From positions 372,001-436,000 of the forward strand of contig CAVPHW010000003.1 in the NCBI GenBank assembly GCA_963704835.1: a stretch of 64,000 bases of DNA. The letters are read 5' to 3'. Origin of the DNA: GCA-2746605 sp963704835 (GTDB lineage Bacteria; Bacteroidota; Ignavibacteria; Ignavibacteriales; Melioribacteraceae). This document shows positions 18,521 to 27,836 of this stretch, piece after piece (position 1 is the first letter of the stretch; each line of letters opens with the position of its first letter). A program made the translations under genes and the position numbers. Under the pieces are notes generated by a model. It was not told where the DNA came from. It searched no databases and saw only the letters and a program-made list of their open reading frames with translations.

Positions 18521-19594
18521 TTGAGTGTTTTAATTTCATATTTCAAAAGTAATTTTGAAAATATTATTCTTTCCGAAGACGGAACAGTAAAACTTTTTAC
18601 TGATTTTGTAAGTGAAAATAATGCCGTAAAATATGGAGTTGGTCTCTATAACCGGTCTGAATCTGCAATAATAAAATTAACTGGAAAAGATGTTCTAGAG
18701 TTTTTACATAGAATAACTACTAATAGTGTTAAAGATTTAAAACCATTTTATTATATAAGTACTCTCTTTACCAATGAGAAGGGGAGACTGATTGATAGAA
18801 CATCTCTGGTTAGGTTGGAGGATGAATATTTTATTGTGGGGAGTAAATTTAATGATGCAATTCTTTCCAGATGGATTGAAAGATTTATTATTTCCGAAGA
18901 TGTAAAAGTTGAAATCCATAGTGGAAATTTTTTAATTTTGGATATTATTGGACCTCAGGCAGAATCTTATCTCACATTAATTTGTGGTAAAGAAGTAGAT
19001 GAATTAGATGATAATAAAATTCACAAGGTAATTATTGATGAAAACGTTGCTCATTTACTGAAAAAGAAAACTGCTTCAGGTGAAAATATTTATTGGCTTA
19101 TTTCAGAAATTGAAAATTCTACAAAACTTTTAGATTATTTATTGAGTCATAAAAGTGTATTTGATTTAGAAATGGTTGGTGAAGATGCTTTTGATAGGTA
19201 CAGAGTAATTAATAAAGTTACAAAGGGAGGAAAAGAAATTATCGATAAATATAATCCGCATGAGGCTGATTTATTGAATGATGTTAGCTTCAATAAGGGA
19301 TGTTATATAGGTCAGGAAGTTATCGCAAGATTGGATACATATGATAAAGTTCAGAAGATTCTAAAAAAATTTGTGATAAGTGATGTTAATTTTGATGTGC
19401 CGGCTGATTTTTATTTGGATAATAATGATAAAGACTTACTTTGCACAGTGACCACTATATCCCAAAATCATGAGAATAATCAATTTGAAGGATTGGGCTT
19501 CTTCAAAAAAACATTGATTGAAAATAATTCTGAATTTGATGTTTGCTTAGGTGAAAATAGAGAAAGAAATTTTAAACTGAAAGTTTTATCATAA
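18521..19594 (+). CDS. ygfZ: YgfZ/GcvT-like folate-binding protein
   Basis: A 357-residue member of the GcvT/YgfZ family. It is identified by the YgfZ signature KGCYIGQEVIARLDTYDKV near residue 264, including the redox-active cysteine, and by the tetrahydrofolate-binding N-terminal part (LTGKDVLEFLHRITTNSVKDL). YgfZ helps repair or assemble certain iron-sulfur enzymes such as MiaB using folate. A TTG start at 18521 is preceded by AGGA. The ATG of the cobalamin adenosyltransferase follows one base after the stop, so the two are co-transcribed. Confidence 0.85.
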   Translation: MSVLISYFKSNFENIILSEDGTVKLFTDFVSENNAVKYGVGLYNRSESAIIKLTGKDVLEFLHRITTNSVKDLKPFYYISTLFTNEKGRLIDRTSLVRLEDEYFIVGSKFNDAILSRWIERFIISEDVKVEIHSGNFLILDIIGPQAESYLTLICGKEVDELDDNKIHKVIIDENVAHLLKKKTASGENIYWLISEIENSTKLLDYLLSHKSVFDLEMVGEDAFDRYRVINKVTKGGKEIIDKYNPHEADLLNDVSFNKGCYIGQEVIARLDTYDKVQKILKKFVISDVNFDVPADFYLDNNDKDLLCTVTTISQNHENNQFEGLGFFKKTLIENNSEFDVCLGENRERNFKLKVLS

Positions 19595-19595
19595 A

Positions 19596-20144
19596 ATGAA
19601 AATTTATACTAAGACAGGTGATGCAGGAAGCACTAGTTTATTTGGTGGCTCAAGAGTTCAGAAAAACAATATTAGAATAAATTGTTACGGAACAATCGAT
19701 GAGTTAAATGCAATGATTGGTTTATCTATAGCTAGTCAAGTCCATTTGGATACTAAAATTGTTTTAGAAAAAATTCAAAATAATCTATTTCAAATTGGTT
19801 CAGAATTATCTGCTCCAGAAAATATTGATAGTAAAATTATTATAAAAATTACCGATGAAGAAATAAATTTTCTTGAAATGTCAATTGATAAATTTGACGA
19901 AAAATTACCTAAGCTTAAAAATTTTATTCTTCCAGGTGGTTCGGTGGGTTCTTCAAACTTGCACCTTACCAGAACTATTTGTAGAAGAGCCGAAAGAATT
20001 TTAGTTGAATTAATGGAAAAAGAATCCATTAATGATAAAATTTTAGTTTATATTAATAGACTATCAGATTTGCTTTTTGTTTTGGCTAGATTTGAAAATT
20101 TTACAACCTCAACACCCGAAATTGAATGGAACACTCGGGGGTGA
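19596..20144 (+). CDS. Cob(I)alamin adenosyltransferase, PduO type
   Basis: A 182-residue ATP:cob(I)alamin adenosyltransferase that makes adenosylcobalamin. Family marks are the N-terminal ATP loop KIYTKTGDAGSTSLFGG, the RINCYGTIDELNAMIG helix, and the LTRTICRRAERILVEL helix with its conserved arginines. Length is normal. The TGA stop at 20142-20144 lies within the first eight bases of the tmRNA gene, so mRNA and tmRNA sequence share their boundary. The tmRNA promoter must then sit inside this coding region, or the tmRNA is processed from a longer transcript. Confidence 0.9.
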   Translation: MKIYTKTGDAGSTSLFGGSRVQKNNIRINCYGTIDELNAMIGLSIASQVHLDTKIVLEKIQNNLFQIGSELSAPENIDSKIIIKITDEEINFLEMSIDKFDEKLPKLKNFILPGGSVGSSNLHLTRTICRRAERILVELMEKESINDKILVYINRLSDLLFVLARFENFTTSTPEIEWNTRG

Positions 20145-20488
20145 AATTGGCTTCGACGGGGTTATTAGTTCTTTGAACTGCACACCGTGTTCGCCGTAGA
20201 CACGCTAAACGACGGTACCAAGTCGAGACGACGACTATAACTACGCACTTGCTGCTTAATTTGTAAGCAGTCGTTCACCTTTTCTGTGTATGCCGAGATT
20301 AGGATGAACGCCGTTAGGTGTACTAGTGGATTCGAGTTCTCTGGTAGATGAAGCGAAACTTTTACAGGGATAGAAAATTAAAACCATGTCTATTTGGGTT
20401 TAGTTTTCGAAACTTAAAGAATAGGCTATGTGTGTAGACGTTCACTGAAAGGTATCTTCGGACGCGGGTTCGACTCCCGCCACCTCCA
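20137..20488 (+). ncRNA. ssrA: tmRNA
   Basis: Transfer-messenger RNA, which frees stalled ribosomes and tags the unfinished protein. The 5' end GGGGGTG AAATTGGCTTCGACGGGG is the standard tmRNA start. The acceptor strand CACCTCC-A at 20481-20488 pairs with it (one G-U), and the T arm GCGGGTTCGACTCCCGC is complete. The CCA end is not encoded (the next bases are CAA). The tag reading frame ends ...GAC GAC GAC TAT AAC TAC GCA CTT GCT GCT TAA (stop 20257-20259), giving a DDDYNYALAA tail, a normal ClpXP-type degron. The tag stop lies in a hairpin (TGCTTA/TAAGCA), as in other tmRNAs. The resume codon is uncertain: the usual AGTC is followed one base out of frame. Confidence 0.95.
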
Positions 20489-20490
20489 CA

Positions 20491-20516
20491 AAGCCCTTAT
20501 TCTATAAGGGTTTATG
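20491..20516 (+). terminator. Terminator after ssrA
   Basis: AAGCCCTTAT pairs with ATAAGGGTTT (one G-T pair) directly after the tmRNA 3' end. The T-rich stretch after it is imperfect (TATGGTTTTTG). Confidence 0.65.
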
Positions 20517-20566
20517 GTTTTTGCAAAATATTCTGCAAAAATTTTTATTTAGTTTGACGAAAACAA

Positions 20567-22177
20567 CTAATCTGTTTCTTCCAAAATAACTGTTTGATCA
20601 TTGTGTTCTATTGTTGATAAAAATTGTAGCTCTGGATGTTTTTCCTTCACCATCTTTAATGAGAATTGAGTCTCTGCGATATAAACAAGATTACCATTTT
20701 TATCTTGATATAGAAAATTTGAGCGGAGTCTAAGTAATTCTTCAACATCTTTTTTGCTTTCAAACTTTACCCAAAATGCCTTGTAGGCAGACATGTGAGT
20801 GAATTCAACACTTGCGCCAAATTCATGTAACAGTCGATACTTGAGAACATCAAACTGAAGTTCACCAACTACACCTACAACTTTTTTGTTTCCAAGATCT
20901 TGGGTGAATAATTGTGCTAAGCCTTCATCAGTTAAATGCTGAATTCCTTTTGCCATTTGTTTCGATTTGAATGGGTCGACATTACGGACAATTCTAAATA
21001 CTTCCGGTGAAAAACGTGGAATACCCTTAAACATAAATGATTCGCCATCTGTCAAAGTATCGCCAATGTTAAAAGTACCCGAATCATATAATCCAATAAC
21101 ATCCCCGGGGAATGCTTCTTCTACCAAGGTTTTACTTTGCGCCATAAATGAAGCTGGATTGCTGAACTTCATTTGCCTATCTAACCTTACATGATGAAAG
21201 AATTTATTTCTTTCAAATTTACCAGAGCAAATTCGTAGGAAGGCAATTCTATCTCTATGTTTTGGATCAAGGTTTGCATGAATTTTAAAGACAAACCCGC
21301 TGAAATTAGTATCCTCTGGTTTTACGATACCGTTTGTAGTTTCTCTTTCTGTTGGTGAAGGCGCAATTTGAACAAAAGTATCTAATAATTCTTTAACACC
21401 AAAATTATTAATAGCACTTCCAAAAAATACTGGAGCGATATTCCCATGTAAATATTCATCGATGTTAAAATTATCATATATTCCATCAATCAATTCAACA
21501 TCATTTCTTAATTTTACTGCGCTTGATCCAAAAGTATCATCAAGTTCAGGATCCTGCAAATTATTGAAAACTCTTACATCTTCCTCAACCTTAGTCTTAT
21601 TTGATTTGTAGAATGCAAAAGAATTTTCATAAATATTGTAAACTCCTCTGAACTGCATTCCCATTCCAAGTGGATATGTTAAAGGTCTAACTTTAATAGA
21701 TAATTTATCTTCAAGTTCATCTAGTAGTTCGATGGGATCTTTTCCTTCTCTATCTAATTTATTAATGAATATAATAACCGGAGTTTTCCTCATTCTGCAG
21801 ACATGCATAAGTTTTTCAGTCTGTTCTTCAACACCTTTTACGCAGTCTATTACTAATATTACACTATCAACGGCAGTTAATGTTCTAAATGTATCTTCCG
21901 CAAAATCTTTATGACCGGGAGTATCTAGTAAGTTAATTTTATGTTTTTTATAGCTAAAAGATAAAACAGAAGTTGCAACAGAAATTCCTCTTTGCTTTTC
22001 AATTTCAAGGAAATCGGAAGCTGCTGTTTTTCTAATCTTATTAGATTTTACGGCACCGGCAATTTGAATTGCGCCACTATAGAGTAATAGTTTTTCAGTT
22101 AAAGTCGTTTTACCTGCATCCGGGTGACTAATAATGGCAAACGTTTTGCGTTTACGTATTTCTTTTAAATATGACAT
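20567..22177 (-). CDS. prfC: Peptide chain release factor 3
   Basis: A 536-residue translational GTPase that removes RF1/RF2 from the ribosome after termination. The GTP-binding motifs are SHPDAGKTTLTEK (G1, about residues 17-29), an intact effector region with EIEKQRGISVATSVLSF, DTPGHKDF (G3) and INKLDRE (G4). The long KSNKIRKTAASDF insertion and C-terminal QFDVLKYRL are RF3 rather than EF-G features, and the length (about 530) fits. It is convergent with the tmRNA gene, another ribosome-rescue component, but not in its operon. Confidence 0.95.
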   Translation of the reverse strand: MSYLKEIRKRKTFAIISHPDAGKTTLTEKLLLYSGAIQIAGAVKSNKIRKTAASDFLEIEKQRGISVATSVLSFSYKKHKINLLDTPGHKDFAEDTFRTLTAVDSVILVIDCVKGVEEQTEKLMHVCRMRKTPVIIFINKLDREGKDPIELLDELEDKLSIKVRPLTYPLGMGMQFRGVYNIYENSFAFYKSNKTKVEEDVRVFNNLQDPELDDTFGSSAVKLRNDVELIDGIYDNFNIDEYLHGNIAPVFFGSAINNFGVKELLDTFVQIAPSPTERETTNGIVKPEDTNFSGFVFKIHANLDPKHRDRIAFLRICSGKFERNKFFHHVRLDRQMKFSNPASFMAQSKTLVEEAFPGDVIGLYDSGTFNIGDTLTDGESFMFKGIPRFSPEVFRIVRNVDPFKSKQMAKGIQHLTDEGLAQLFTQDLGNKKVVGVVGELQFDVLKYRLLHEFGASVEFTHMSAYKAFWVKFESKKDVEELLRLRSNFLYQDKNGNLVYIAETQFSLKMVKEKHPELQFLSTIEHNDQTVILEETD

Positions 22178-22543
22178 TCTATTTTAACCTTCAATTTACT
22201 AGTTTGGTTTTGCTTTAATTTAGTGGTTTTACATGAAAAAAGAGAGAAGGGATTTCAGTAAACCCTTTTTCTAATCAGATTGGACTACTTCTGTGAACTT
22301 TTAAATTAATCATTTGCAAATTTACAAAAATTTCATTGATTTACAGAGAATGTAATAATAAATGTATCAGCTTTTAATATAGCAAGAGAAATATTTTTAT
22401 ATATCTAAAAGCAGTTTACTTTTTCGATAATAATTGTTGAGCCACATACTTATAATAGTTTTACTATTTTGCATAACAAGAATCTTTCATTTAGGGGTAT
22501 TTTCTGCATTGCATTTTGAATGTGAAGAACCTTAATATATTAT
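22178..22543. other. Divergent intergenic region, 366 bp
   Basis: This spacer lies between the divergent prfC and CotH-type genes. It is very AT-rich and holds no open reading frame worth calling. A small hairpin (AAGGG-a-TTT CAGT AAA CCCTT, 22247-22267) lies about 70 bases upstream of prfC and could be in its leader. A TAGTTTTA near 22455 resembles the Bacteroidota -7 box and may serve the CotH-type gene. Both are guesses. Confidence 0.5.
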
Positions 22544-25500
22544 ATGAATAATAGTGTCGTAAAATATCTTTTTGCTTTTGTTGTTATAATTTCAAATTCA
22601 AGTTTTGGCAACTCCAAAGCTAAGGTTGATTTATTATTTTCACACGACCGAGGTTTTTACTATGATGAGTTCACGCTTTTAGTTTCTTGCGATGCCCCAA
22701 ACTCAATAATTAGATATACTTTAGATGGTAGTAACCCCTTAAACTCAAGCAAAGCTATAATAAGTAATTCTCCAGCTATTATAATAGTAGATCCAACAAT
22801 TACAACAAATAGAGATCTTGCACCAGGTTTCGTTGTGCGTGCTTGTGCAACTTCTTCTGATACCTTAATTACAAATATTGTTACAAACACTTATATGTTC
22901 CCAAATATGATAAATGTTTTATCGAGGGATAATGTTGTACCCGGACCAGGTTGGCTATCTCCGGGTGGTGCACATGACATCAGTTATGGTATGGATCCAG
23001 AAATCTATAATAATCAAGTATACTCAGGTCAGATGCAAGAGGCTTTTCTTTCAATTCCAACGCTCTCTATAGTTACAAGTTTGGGAAGTTTATTTAATGC
23101 GGATTCAGGTATTTATGTTAATCCCTTTTTTCATGGTGAAGAATGGGAAAGAAGTGCTTCATTAGAATTGTTAAATCCTAACGGTACAGATGGATTTCAG
23201 ATAAACTGTGGAATAAGAATTCGCGGTGGATGGAGCAGACATCTTGATAATCCAAAACATGCTTTTAGAGTATTTTTTAGAGAAGAATACGGAAAGGGAA
23301 AATTAAAATATCCATTGTTTGATAATGAGGGCACTGATGAGTTTGATAAAATTGATATCCGTACTAGTCAAAATTATTCTTGGTCATATTATGGTGATCA
23401 AAACAATACATTTTTAAGAGATGTATTTTCAAGAGATACACAGAGAGATATGAATCAACCATACACCAGAAGCACATTCAATCACTTATTTATTAATGGA
23501 ACTTATTGGGGATTATACCAGATACAAGAAAGATCGGAAGCCGCATATGCAGAATCATATTTTGGTGGAGAAAAGGAAGATTATGATGTGATTAAAGTTG
23601 ATGTTGGTGAAAATTTTGATGTTTATAATGTTGAAGCAACTGATGGGACTCTTAGCAAATGGAAAGAACTTTGGGATGCGGGGGAAAGGGGATTTAGTGA
23701 TGATGAATCATACTTTAAAGTTCAGGGGCTAAATCCAGATTTGACCCCAAATGCCCAATATGAAAAACTGTTAGATGTTGATAACCTGATTGACTATATG
23801 ATTGTTACCTTTTTTGCTGGCGATTTTGATGGTCCCATTTCAGGATTTAGGAATAATGAAAGTCCAAATAATTTTTATGCAATTTATAATCGAGTTAATC
23901 CAGACGGGTTCAAATTTTTTAGACACGATGCTGAACATACATTATTTTTTAATAATTGGGGAATTGATAGAACCGGTCCATTTCCTGCAGGACAAAAATT
24001 TGTAGATTCAAATCCGCAATGGATTCATCAAAAATTATCAGTTAATAAGAATTACAGACTAAGATTTGCAGATAGAGTATATAAACATTTTTATAATGAA
24101 GGTGCTCTAACGTTAGAAAAAAATAAAGAAAGAATAAATAAAAGGAAAAGCCAAATTGTAACAGCAATTGTGGCCGAATCAGCAAGATGGGGTGACTCAA
24201 AATCATCTACACCTCTTACAAAAGCGAACTGGACAAATGCTGTAAATTTTATTCTAAATAGTTTTTTGCCATCCAGAAATAATGCAGTTTTAGAACAATT
24301 AAAGAATAAGGGTTTAAGCTTAGCACAAGCTCCACCTCAGTTTAATTTGCAAAGCGGAGTTGTGGCAAAAGGAACCGAAGTTGTATTAAATTCACCAAAC
24401 GGAGAAATTTATTTTACTATAGACGGAAGCGATCCCTATTCACCTGTTGAGGTTATTAATTCAGATTTCAGTAGAACTGTTATTAGTATTTCAGCGGTAA
24501 AAAAAGTATTAGTCCCAACCTATGAAATCAATAGTTCGTGGAAAAGCGATTTAAGTTACGATACTTCAGCCTGGCTTACTTGCGACGGAATTAATGGTGG
24601 CATTGGTTATGACGATAAAGGAATTTACGACGAATTTCTCTCTTTGAATATTAAATCGTTAATGCATGAGAGTGGTATTAACCCTAACACATCTTGCTTT
24701 ATTAGAATACCATTTTCTGTTGATATTGCCGAAATAGCTCAGATGAACTTTATGAATCTGGATATCTTTTTTGATGATGGTTTTGTAGCCTATCTGAATG
24801 GTACTAAGGTTGCTGAATCAAATATTCCAGATTCTCCAGTTTGGAATTCTACTTCCAATACTTTCTTGGATGCTTCGGGTTTTCAAAGTTTTAACTTATC
24901 AGAGTTTTCTAATCTTCTCAAAGATGGTGAAAACCTTTTAGCTATTCACGGAGTTAATACATCAAAGCAAAGTTCTGATTTTATAATCTTGCCAACTTTA
25001 ACAATTGGCAAATCTTCATTAAGCGGATCAATTTCTCCAAGTGCAATATTATATGATAAACCAATAATAATTGATGAGACAACAACTATTAAAACTCGAT
25101 CTTTAGACAATGGTAACTGGAGTGTACTTGATGAGCATAAATACATCATTGACGAAGATTTGACTAATCTAAAAGTAACGGAATTGCATTACCATCCTCA
25201 GGATTTTATAGTTGAGCCAGATACAATTAACGATAAAGAATTTGAATTTATTGAACTTAAAAATATAGGTCCAACTGAGTTGAATTTAACGTCGTCTTCA
25301 TTTGTTAATGGAATCTCGTTTACTTTTCCCCAAAATTCAAAAATTATGAGTAATGAGTTTATAGTGCTTGCATCAAATAGTATTGAATTTGCTAAAAGAT
25401 ATGGCTTTTTCCCTTTTGGAGAATATGAAGGTCAGCTAGATAATGGCGGTGAAAAAATTGTATTTATTAATGCTGCTGGTGATACAACTTTCTCCCTTTC

Positions 25501-25969
25501 TTATGATGATAAATTGCCTTGGCCAGAAGAAGCTGATGGAACCGGATTTAGTTTAGTCTCATTTAATAGGAATCCAACTCAAGATCCTAATAACTCAAAT
25601 TATTGGATTAGATCAGCTTCCATTCATGGTTCACCAGGAAGTGACGATTTAGTCTCAGATATAATATATTCAGAAGAAAGTATTCCCTCAGTTTTTAGCT
25701 TGTCTCAAAATTATCCCAATCCTTTTAATCCCACGACAGTAATAATGTATTCTCTTCCATCAGAGGGGAAAGTACAATTACAACTTTTTGATTTGCTCGG
25801 CAGGGAAGTATTAGACTTGGTAAATGAAAATCAAAAACCCGGCAATTACTCAATTCAAGTTAATGGAAGTAATTTGGCAAGCGGAATTTATTTTTATAAG
25901 CTCCAAGTTTTTTCTTCAGAAAATCACTCTGATTTTATAACTACAAAAAAAATGATTTTACTGAAATAA
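22544..25969 (+). CDS. CotH-domain surface protein with lamin-tail and T9SS sorting domains
   Basis: An 1141-residue secreted protein. In order: signal peptide (about 1-26); a chitobiase-C-terminal-like beta domain (SIIRYTLDGSNPLNSS, about 50-95); a CotH domain (about 170-520, with GIRIRGGWSRH, KHAFRVFFREEYGKG and FNHLFINGTYWGLYQIQERS); a second YFTIDGSDPYSP domain (about 625); a jellyroll-like region (about 660-810) with FFDDGFVAYLNGTKVAES; a lamin-tail domain (about 875-985); and a T9SS sorting tail (QNYPNPFNPTTVIMYSLP to KKMILLK). CotH is an atypical kinase fold that in Bacillus phosphorylates spore-coat proteins, so phosphorylation on the surface is possible, but many such proteins are uncharacterised. 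The gene stands alone between long AT-rich spacers. Confidence 0.88.
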   Translation: MNNSVVKYLFAFVVIISNSSFGNSKAKVDLLFSHDRGFYYDEFTLLVSCDAPNSIIRYTLDGSNPLNSSKAIISNSPAIIIVDPTITTNRDLAPGFVVRACATSSDTLITNIVTNTYMFPNMINVLSRDNVVPGPGWLSPGGAHDISYGMDPEIYNNQVYSGQMQEAFLSIPTLSIVTSLGSLFNADSGIYVNPFFHGEEWERSASLELLNPNGTDGFQINCGIRIRGGWSRHLDNPKHAFRVFFREEYGKGKLKYPLFDNEGTDEFDKIDIRTSQNYSWSYYGDQNNTFLRDVFSRDTQRDMNQPYTRSTFNHLFINGTYWGLYQIQERSEAAYAESYFGGEKEDYDVIKVDVGENFDVYNVEATDGTLSKWKELWDAGERGFSDDESYFKVQGLNPDLTPNAQYEKLLDVDNLIDYMIVTFFAGDFDGPISGFRNNESPNNFYAIYNRVNPDGFKFFRHDAEHTLFFNNWGIDRTGPFPAGQKFVDSNPQWIHQKLSVNKNYRLRFADRVYKHFYNEGALTLEKNKERINKRKSQIVTAIVAESARWGDSKSSTPLTKANWTNAVNFILNSFLPSRNNAVLEQLKNKGLSLAQAPPQFNLQSGVVAKGTEVVLNSPNGEIYFTIDGSDPYSPVEVINSDFSRTVISISAVKKVLVPTYEINSSWKSDLSYDTSAWLTCDGINGGIGYDDKGIYDEFLSLNIKSLMHESGINPNTSCFIRIPFSVDIAEIAQMNFMNLDIFFDDGFVAYLNGTKVAESNIPDSPVWNSTSNTFLDASGFQSFNLSEFSNLLKDGENLLAIHGVNTSKQSSDFIILPTLTIGKSSLSGSISPSAILYDKPIIIDETTTIKTRSLDNGNWSVLDEHKYIIDEDLTNLKVTELHYHPQDFIVEPDTINDKEFEFIELKNIGPTELNLTSSSFVNGISFTFPQNSKIMSNEFIVLASNSIEFAKRYGFFPFGEYEGQLDNGGEKIVFINAAGDTTFSLSYDDKLPWPEEADGTGFSLVSFNRNPTQDPNNSNYWIRSASIHGSPGSDDLVSDIIYSEESIPSVFSLSQNYPNPFNPTTVIMYSLPSEGKVQLQLFDLLGREVLDLVNENQKPGNYSIQVNGSNLASGIYFYKLQVFSSENHSDFITTKKMILLK

Positions 25970-26113
25970 GTACTATACGTTATAACATATTTTAATTTAT
26001 GGCGTTATGGAATTTAGTTCAATTAATGTGATTTTCACATTTAATGAATAATGGTTATTTTTATTATGTAATCGTTTCGTGTTAAAGAATAGTTATCAAG
26101 ATAATAAAATATT

Positions 26114-26710
26114 ATGGGTTTCATTACTTACATAAAAGGACAAAAAGATCGAGATGATGATTGTGGTCGTTTGGCAAATGACTACATCAGAATTATTAAA
26201 TCTCCTAACGTATATAAAAATGTAGCACCTATAGACTCTGATACCTTATTAGGCTTCTACAATCATATTCCATATCAATATCGAAGTGATAATGAAAATA
26301 TAGAAGCGTTAATAATTTTGTGGCAAGAATATTTAGAATATAAGCAAATCGGATTAAAGTTTAATGAGCCTGAAATTGGATTCGTATACTTTCTAAAAGT
26401 AAAAGGGCACAATGCCTATAAAATTGGGAAAACAAAAAAGGATCCATTAGTTAGATTAGCTCAGATTGCATCAAATGAAAAAGTTGAGTTGGATATTTTT
26501 AATTGGTTGAAAATAAAACATTATTCTTTAATAGAATTTGAATTGAAACAAACGTTTAGAAAATATCAAATTCAAAGAGAATGGTACAAATTTAAATACG
26601 TGGGAATTTCTATTAACGGAGAAGAATTCTGTAGTGAATTGAGTGAAGCAATTCACATTTATTCACATACTGATTATGAATGTGTTTTGTTTAAGGACAA
26701 CTTCTATTAA
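26114..26710 (+). CDS. GIY-YIG superfamily protein (T5orf172-like)
   Basis: A 198-residue protein. Residues 95-170 (GFVYFLKVKGHNAYKIGKTK, then PLVRLAQIAS and later REWYKF) match the T5orf172 branch of the GIY-YIG nuclease fold, with the Y-F-L / K-I-G strand pair in place of GIY and YIG. The N-terminal 90 residues are unfamiliar. Such proteins are often carried by phages and mobile elements, though many chromosomal copies have no known role. It stands alone with 144 bp before and 278 bp after it, unlike the tightly packed neighbours, which would suit an inserted gene. No transposase or integrase is nearby. Confidence 0.62.
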   Translation: MGFITYIKGQKDRDDDCGRLANDYIRIIKSPNVYKNVAPIDSDTLLGFYNHIPYQYRSDNENIEALIILWQEYLEYKQIGLKFNEPEIGFVYFLKVKGHNAYKIGKTKKDPLVRLAQIASNEKVELDIFNWLKIKHYSLIEFELKQTFRKYQIQREWYKFKYVGISINGEEFCSELSEAIHIYSHTDYECVLFKDNFY

Positions 26711-26988
26711 AAAAGCGTCTAACCCTTAAATCTGCTCGGTAAAATGGTAGACAAGCAAGTCAGCTAAAGGCGGGCTGGGAACTAAACATTTTTAGGAGTT
26801 TATCCCAAAACCATCGCAATCTTTTTTAGGTGAAATAAAGTTATTTCGGTTGTGCTTGGCAGACTACAAGTTTTAACCAACTCATTCCCAATAATACATT
26901 TAAATGTACTTGTAAATAATATTTTCATTCAGTTAAATTTAGTTATACAATAAAGTAATTTAGTGTTAGGAACTTATCTAAAACAAAA
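26711..26988. other. 278-bp spacer after the GIY-YIG gene
   Basis: No reading frame is convincing. From about 26735 to 26830 the bases are less AT-rich than the rest and include partial hairpins (GGGAACTAAAC ... GTTTATCCC near 26778-26806). A piece reads like part of a tRNA D arm (AATGGTAGAC), but no acceptor or T arm goes with it. It may be a remnant of something inserted. Confidence 0.35.
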
Positions 26989-27822
26989 ATGAATATAAAC
27001 TTTACAAAAATGAACGGTGCTGGAAACGATTTTGTATTAGTCGATAAGAATAAAAATGTGGATTTTAATCCAACTAAAAACTTAATAATAGAATTGTGCG
27101 ATAGAAGAAAGGGAATTGGTGCCGATGGTATTTTGTTCATTAAAAAAAGTGAAAAACATGATTTTGAATTAGAGTATTATAATTCTGATGGCTCACTTGG
27201 TTCTCTTTGCGGAAACGGAGCAAGATGCTCAATTAAATATATTTTTGATAATTATTTGATCGATCAGGATAAAACCACTTTTCTTTGTAATAATCAAATT
27301 TTTAACGGTGAAAAAATTGATACAAATAGAGTTAAATTTTATTTAAACAGTATAGATGAATTAAGGTTAGATGAGAAAATTGTAATTAATGGTAGTGAGA
27401 TAAATACTCATTTTTTGGACAATGGATCTCCTCATGTTGTAATATTTTGGGAAGAATTCAAACAGTTAACTGAGTTGAGCTTTGAAGAAATGGAATTAGA
27501 TCAAATTGGGAAACAAATTCGGTATTCAGAATATTATAAACCACACGGAACGAATGTAAATATCATAAAAATAGAGAATGATTTTATAAAAATTAGAACT
27601 TATGAGAGAGGCGTTGAAAACGAAACTCTTGCATGTGGAACCGGAACAGTTGCTTCTGCAATAATTGCTTCAATCAAAAAAAATGTTAAAAAACCAGTTG
27701 AGTTTTTAACTTTTGGTAATGATAAACTTCTTGTAGATTTTGAAAAAAATAATAACAAATTTGTAAAAATAACATTAACAGGACCTGCAAAAATTAATTA
27801 TATTGGCACTTACAATTTTTAA
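26989..27822 (+). CDS. dapF: Diaminopimelate epimerase
   Basis: A 277-residue cofactor-free racemase that turns LL- into meso-diaminopimelate for lysine and peptidoglycan. Both catalytic cysteines are present: C74 in SLCGNGARC and C216 in LACGTGTVA. The N-terminal KMNGAGNDFVLVD is typical. The length is normal. No clear binding site precedes the ATG. A 101-aa gene starts 14 bases after its stop. Confidence 0.95.
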   Translation: MNINFTKMNGAGNDFVLVDKNKNVDFNPTKNLIIELCDRRKGIGADGILFIKKSEKHDFELEYYNSDGSLGSLCGNGARCSIKYIFDNYLIDQDKTTFLCNNQIFNGEKIDTNRVKFYLNSIDELRLDEKIVINGSEINTHFLDNGSPHVVIFWEEFKQLTELSFEEMELDQIGKQIRYSEYYKPHGTNVNIIKIENDFIKIRTYERGVENETLACGTGTVASAIIASIKKNVKKPVEFLTFGNDKLLVDFEKNNNKFVKITLTGPAKINYIGTYNF

Positions 27823-27836
27823 CAATGGGGAATTAA

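Noticed and set aside
22247..22267. Hairpin with T run as a terminator on the plus strand
   Set aside because: No plus-strand gene ends there; it lies upstream of prfC on the other strand. Kept only as a possible leader structure.
26735..26800. tRNA-Leu-like piece (AATGGTAGAC in a D-arm-like setting)
   Set aside because: No 7-bp acceptor stem, no proper anticodon stem and no T arm can be drawn. At most it is a fragment.
26714..26975. attC-like integron cassette site after the GIY-YIG gene (GCGTCTAAC start, GTGTTAGGA far downstream)
   Set aside because: The two core sites are about 250 bases apart, the second does not fit GTTRRRY, and there is no integrase or second cassette.
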